Program-made: the position numbers and the translations under genes
The notes under the pieces: model-generated
What the model saw: the letters and a program-made list of their open reading frames with translations, nothing else
Told to the model about the DNA's origin: nothing
Databases searched by the model: none
Shown: positions 5,813 to 7,137 of the stretch, one piece after another
Position numbering within the stretch: the stretch's first letter is position 1
How the letters are laid out: each line of letters starts with the position of its first letter
NCBI GenBank assembly: GCA_913057815.1
Contig: CAJXOV010000113.1
Span: 1-7,137, forward strand
DNA from: an uncultured Flavobacteriales bacterium
GTDB lineage: Bacteria > Bacteroidota > Bacteroidia > Flavobacteriales_D > Sanyastnellaceae
Length of the DNA: 7,137 nt
Direction: 5' to 3'

Positions 5813-7137
5813 ATGATCAAGAATTTACTAATTCTAATTTTCTTTATTACATCAGCTGATCTAATAGGTCAGGAAAGTTATTCTTTAACTAGATGTCTTG
5901 AAGTGGCTCTTGAGAATAATATTTCTCTTAGTCAAGCTGCTTTGGGAGTCCAGCAGAGTGAATTAAATCATATTCAACGAAAAGCAAGTCTTTTACCATC
6001 GGTGAATGCAAGTGCAAGTCATGGATATAATTGGGGACAAACTATTGATCCTTTTACAAACCAATTTGCCACGAATAGAATACAGTCAAACAGTTTTGGT
6101 GTCAATACAGGAGTTACTTTATTTAACGGTTTTGTATTACAGAATCAAGCCAAACAAGCTGAACTAAATGTAGAGATAAGTAGGCTTGGATTAGAGTCCA
6201 GTAGGAATTCTATAGCACTTGCTGTAGCTAACTCTTATCTAGCTATTCTGTTTAATGAAGAAATAGATGCTGCAAATAAAGCCAATATGTCCGCTTCGCA
6301 GGAGCAATTGGAAAGAGTCAGATTATTAGTAGATGCAGGTCAAGTTCCAGAGTCCAATCTATTTCAAGCCGAGGCACAATTGGCTATGGATGAGTCTCGA
6401 GTTATTAGTTCAGAAAATGCAATAGCTATTTCCAAGCTCAACTTAATGCAGCTAATTCAGCTTTCTGATGGTGACAGAGTCACGTTTGAAATTGAAAAAC
6501 CGCTTTTAAATGATCCAACCTTTCTTCTTCCTTCAAAGGATCTTGTGGTTTCACATGCCTTATCTTCTTTTCCAGAAGTTAAGAGTGCAGAAGTGGGGTT
6601 AGTTACTTCTGAGTTGGATTATAAAATTGCCAGCGGAAACAGATACCCGAGATTGGCAGCAAGTTATAATTACGGAACTGGTTTTTCAGGGGCTAATATT
6701 CGAGGAGTAGGAGATGAAATTAATTTAGGAAATATTCCTATCGGGACTATTGCAGGAACTGATGTGCCTGTTTTATCTCTTAATGAGACTTCTACATTTA
6801 GTGATTTTGAAACTGTACCTTTCTTCAATCAATTAGAGAGTAATGTCAATCGAAGTTTGTTTTTTAGCTTGAATATTCCAATTTTCAATGGATTGAGCAA
6901 TCATGCCAATGTTCAACTGGCCAAAATCGGTAGAGAAAATGCTAGATTATCTGTTTTAGATACAAAAAACAAACTGCAACAAACTGTTGAGTCGGCTTTT
7001 GCTGATGCTAATGCTGCTTATAAGGCATATCAAGCTGCTGACTATTCATTGAAGGCTCAAGAAGAAGCTTTTAAATATGCTCAAATTAGATATGAGGAGC
7101 AAGTTATTAATGGCGTAGATTACGCTCAGGCTAGAAG
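5813..7137 (+). CDS. TolC-family outer-membrane efflux protein, 3' end cut
   Basis: The frame is open from the ATG at 5813 to the window end: 441 residues, with the C-terminus missing. Family members in this phylum are usually around 440-490 residues, so most of the protein is here. A signal peptide (about 1-20) ends in LIGQ. The mature start SYSLTRCLEVALENNISLSQA (23-43) is the classic first helix of the outer-membrane efflux family. The first strand region includes a Bacteroidota-like TIDPFTNQF segment and VTLFNG, followed by long coiled-coil helices rich in Ala, Gln and Glu. The second repeat includes FPEVKSAEVGL, YPRLAASYNYG and FSLNIPIFNG, then a second long helical pair running to the window end. 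Such proteins trimerise into an outer-membrane and periplasmic duct for tripartite RND or ABC pumps or type I secretion. Pump partners are probably downstream, outside the window, so the substrate cannot be told. A hairpin sits directly before the start. Confidence 0.92.
   Translation, partial: MIKNLLILIFFITSADLIGQESYSLTRCLEVALENNISLSQAALGVQQSELNHIQRKASLLPSVNASASHGYNWGQTIDPFTNQFATNRIQSNSFGVNTGVTLFNGFVLQNQAKQAELNVEISRLGLESSRNSIALAVANSYLAILFNEEIDAANKANMSASQEQLERVRLLVDAGQVPESNLFQAEAQLAMDESRVISSENAIAISKLNLMQLIQLSDGDRVTFEIEKPLLNDPTFLLPSKDLVVSHALSSFPEVKSAEVGLVTSELDYKIASGNRYPRLAASYNYGTGFSGANIRGVGDEINLGNIPIGTIAGTDVPVLSLNETSTFSDFETVPFFNQLESNVNRSLFFSLNIPIFNGLSNHANVQLAKIGRENARLSVLDTKNKLQQTVESAFADANAAYKAYQAADYSLKAQEEAFKYAQIRYEEQVINGVDYAQAR

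Overview
The window is AT-rich, tightly packed DNA with every gene on the + strand. It most likely comes from a member of the Bacteroidota (flavobacterium/cytophaga type). Three things point there. The order heme O synthase - two subunit III genes - subunit IV - SCO-like - SCO - DUF420 - small CAMC protein matches what I know of this phylum. Signal peptides end in Q or GQ. Start codons follow A-rich stretches rather than Shine-Dalgarno sites. I cannot name the genus from the sequence.

Bases 2-4899 look like the distal part of one operon for an aa3/caa3-type cytochrome c oxidase. It opens with the C-terminal part of heme O synthase (ctaB; the 5' part lies outside the window). Two tandem, divergent subunit III genes follow (549-1316 and 1341-2393), then a subunit IV gene (2405-2785). 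Next come four genes that look like assembly factors: a SCO-like membrane protein without the copper ligands (2787-3470), a true SCO copper chaperone predicted to be a lipoprotein (3439-4131), a five-helix DUF420 protein (4118-4666), and a 73-residue secreted, membrane-anchored CAMC protein (4678-4899). Gaps are 1 to 24 bases, and two gene pairs overlap, by 32 and 14 bases. Subunits I and II are not in the window and are probably upstream.

Bases 4900-5735 hold a 113-base spacer and a separate gene for a secreted protein with an OmpA-type peptidoglycan-binding domain. A 77-base spacer follows, with a candidate Bacteroidota-type promoter and a perfect 8-bp hairpin ending one base before the next start codon. 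From 5813 to the window end is a TolC-family outer-membrane efflux protein, cut off at its 3' end.

The operon would supply heme O (ctaB), build the membrane core (subunits III and IV) and deliver copper (SCO, probably DUF420 and the CAMC protein). The least explained elements are the histidine/aspartate-rich periplasmic insert in the second subunit III, the ligand-less SCO paralogue and the CAMC protein. I see no mobile element, CRISPR array or RNA gene, and nothing that amounts to a wholly new system. The oddities lie inside a known oxidase locus.
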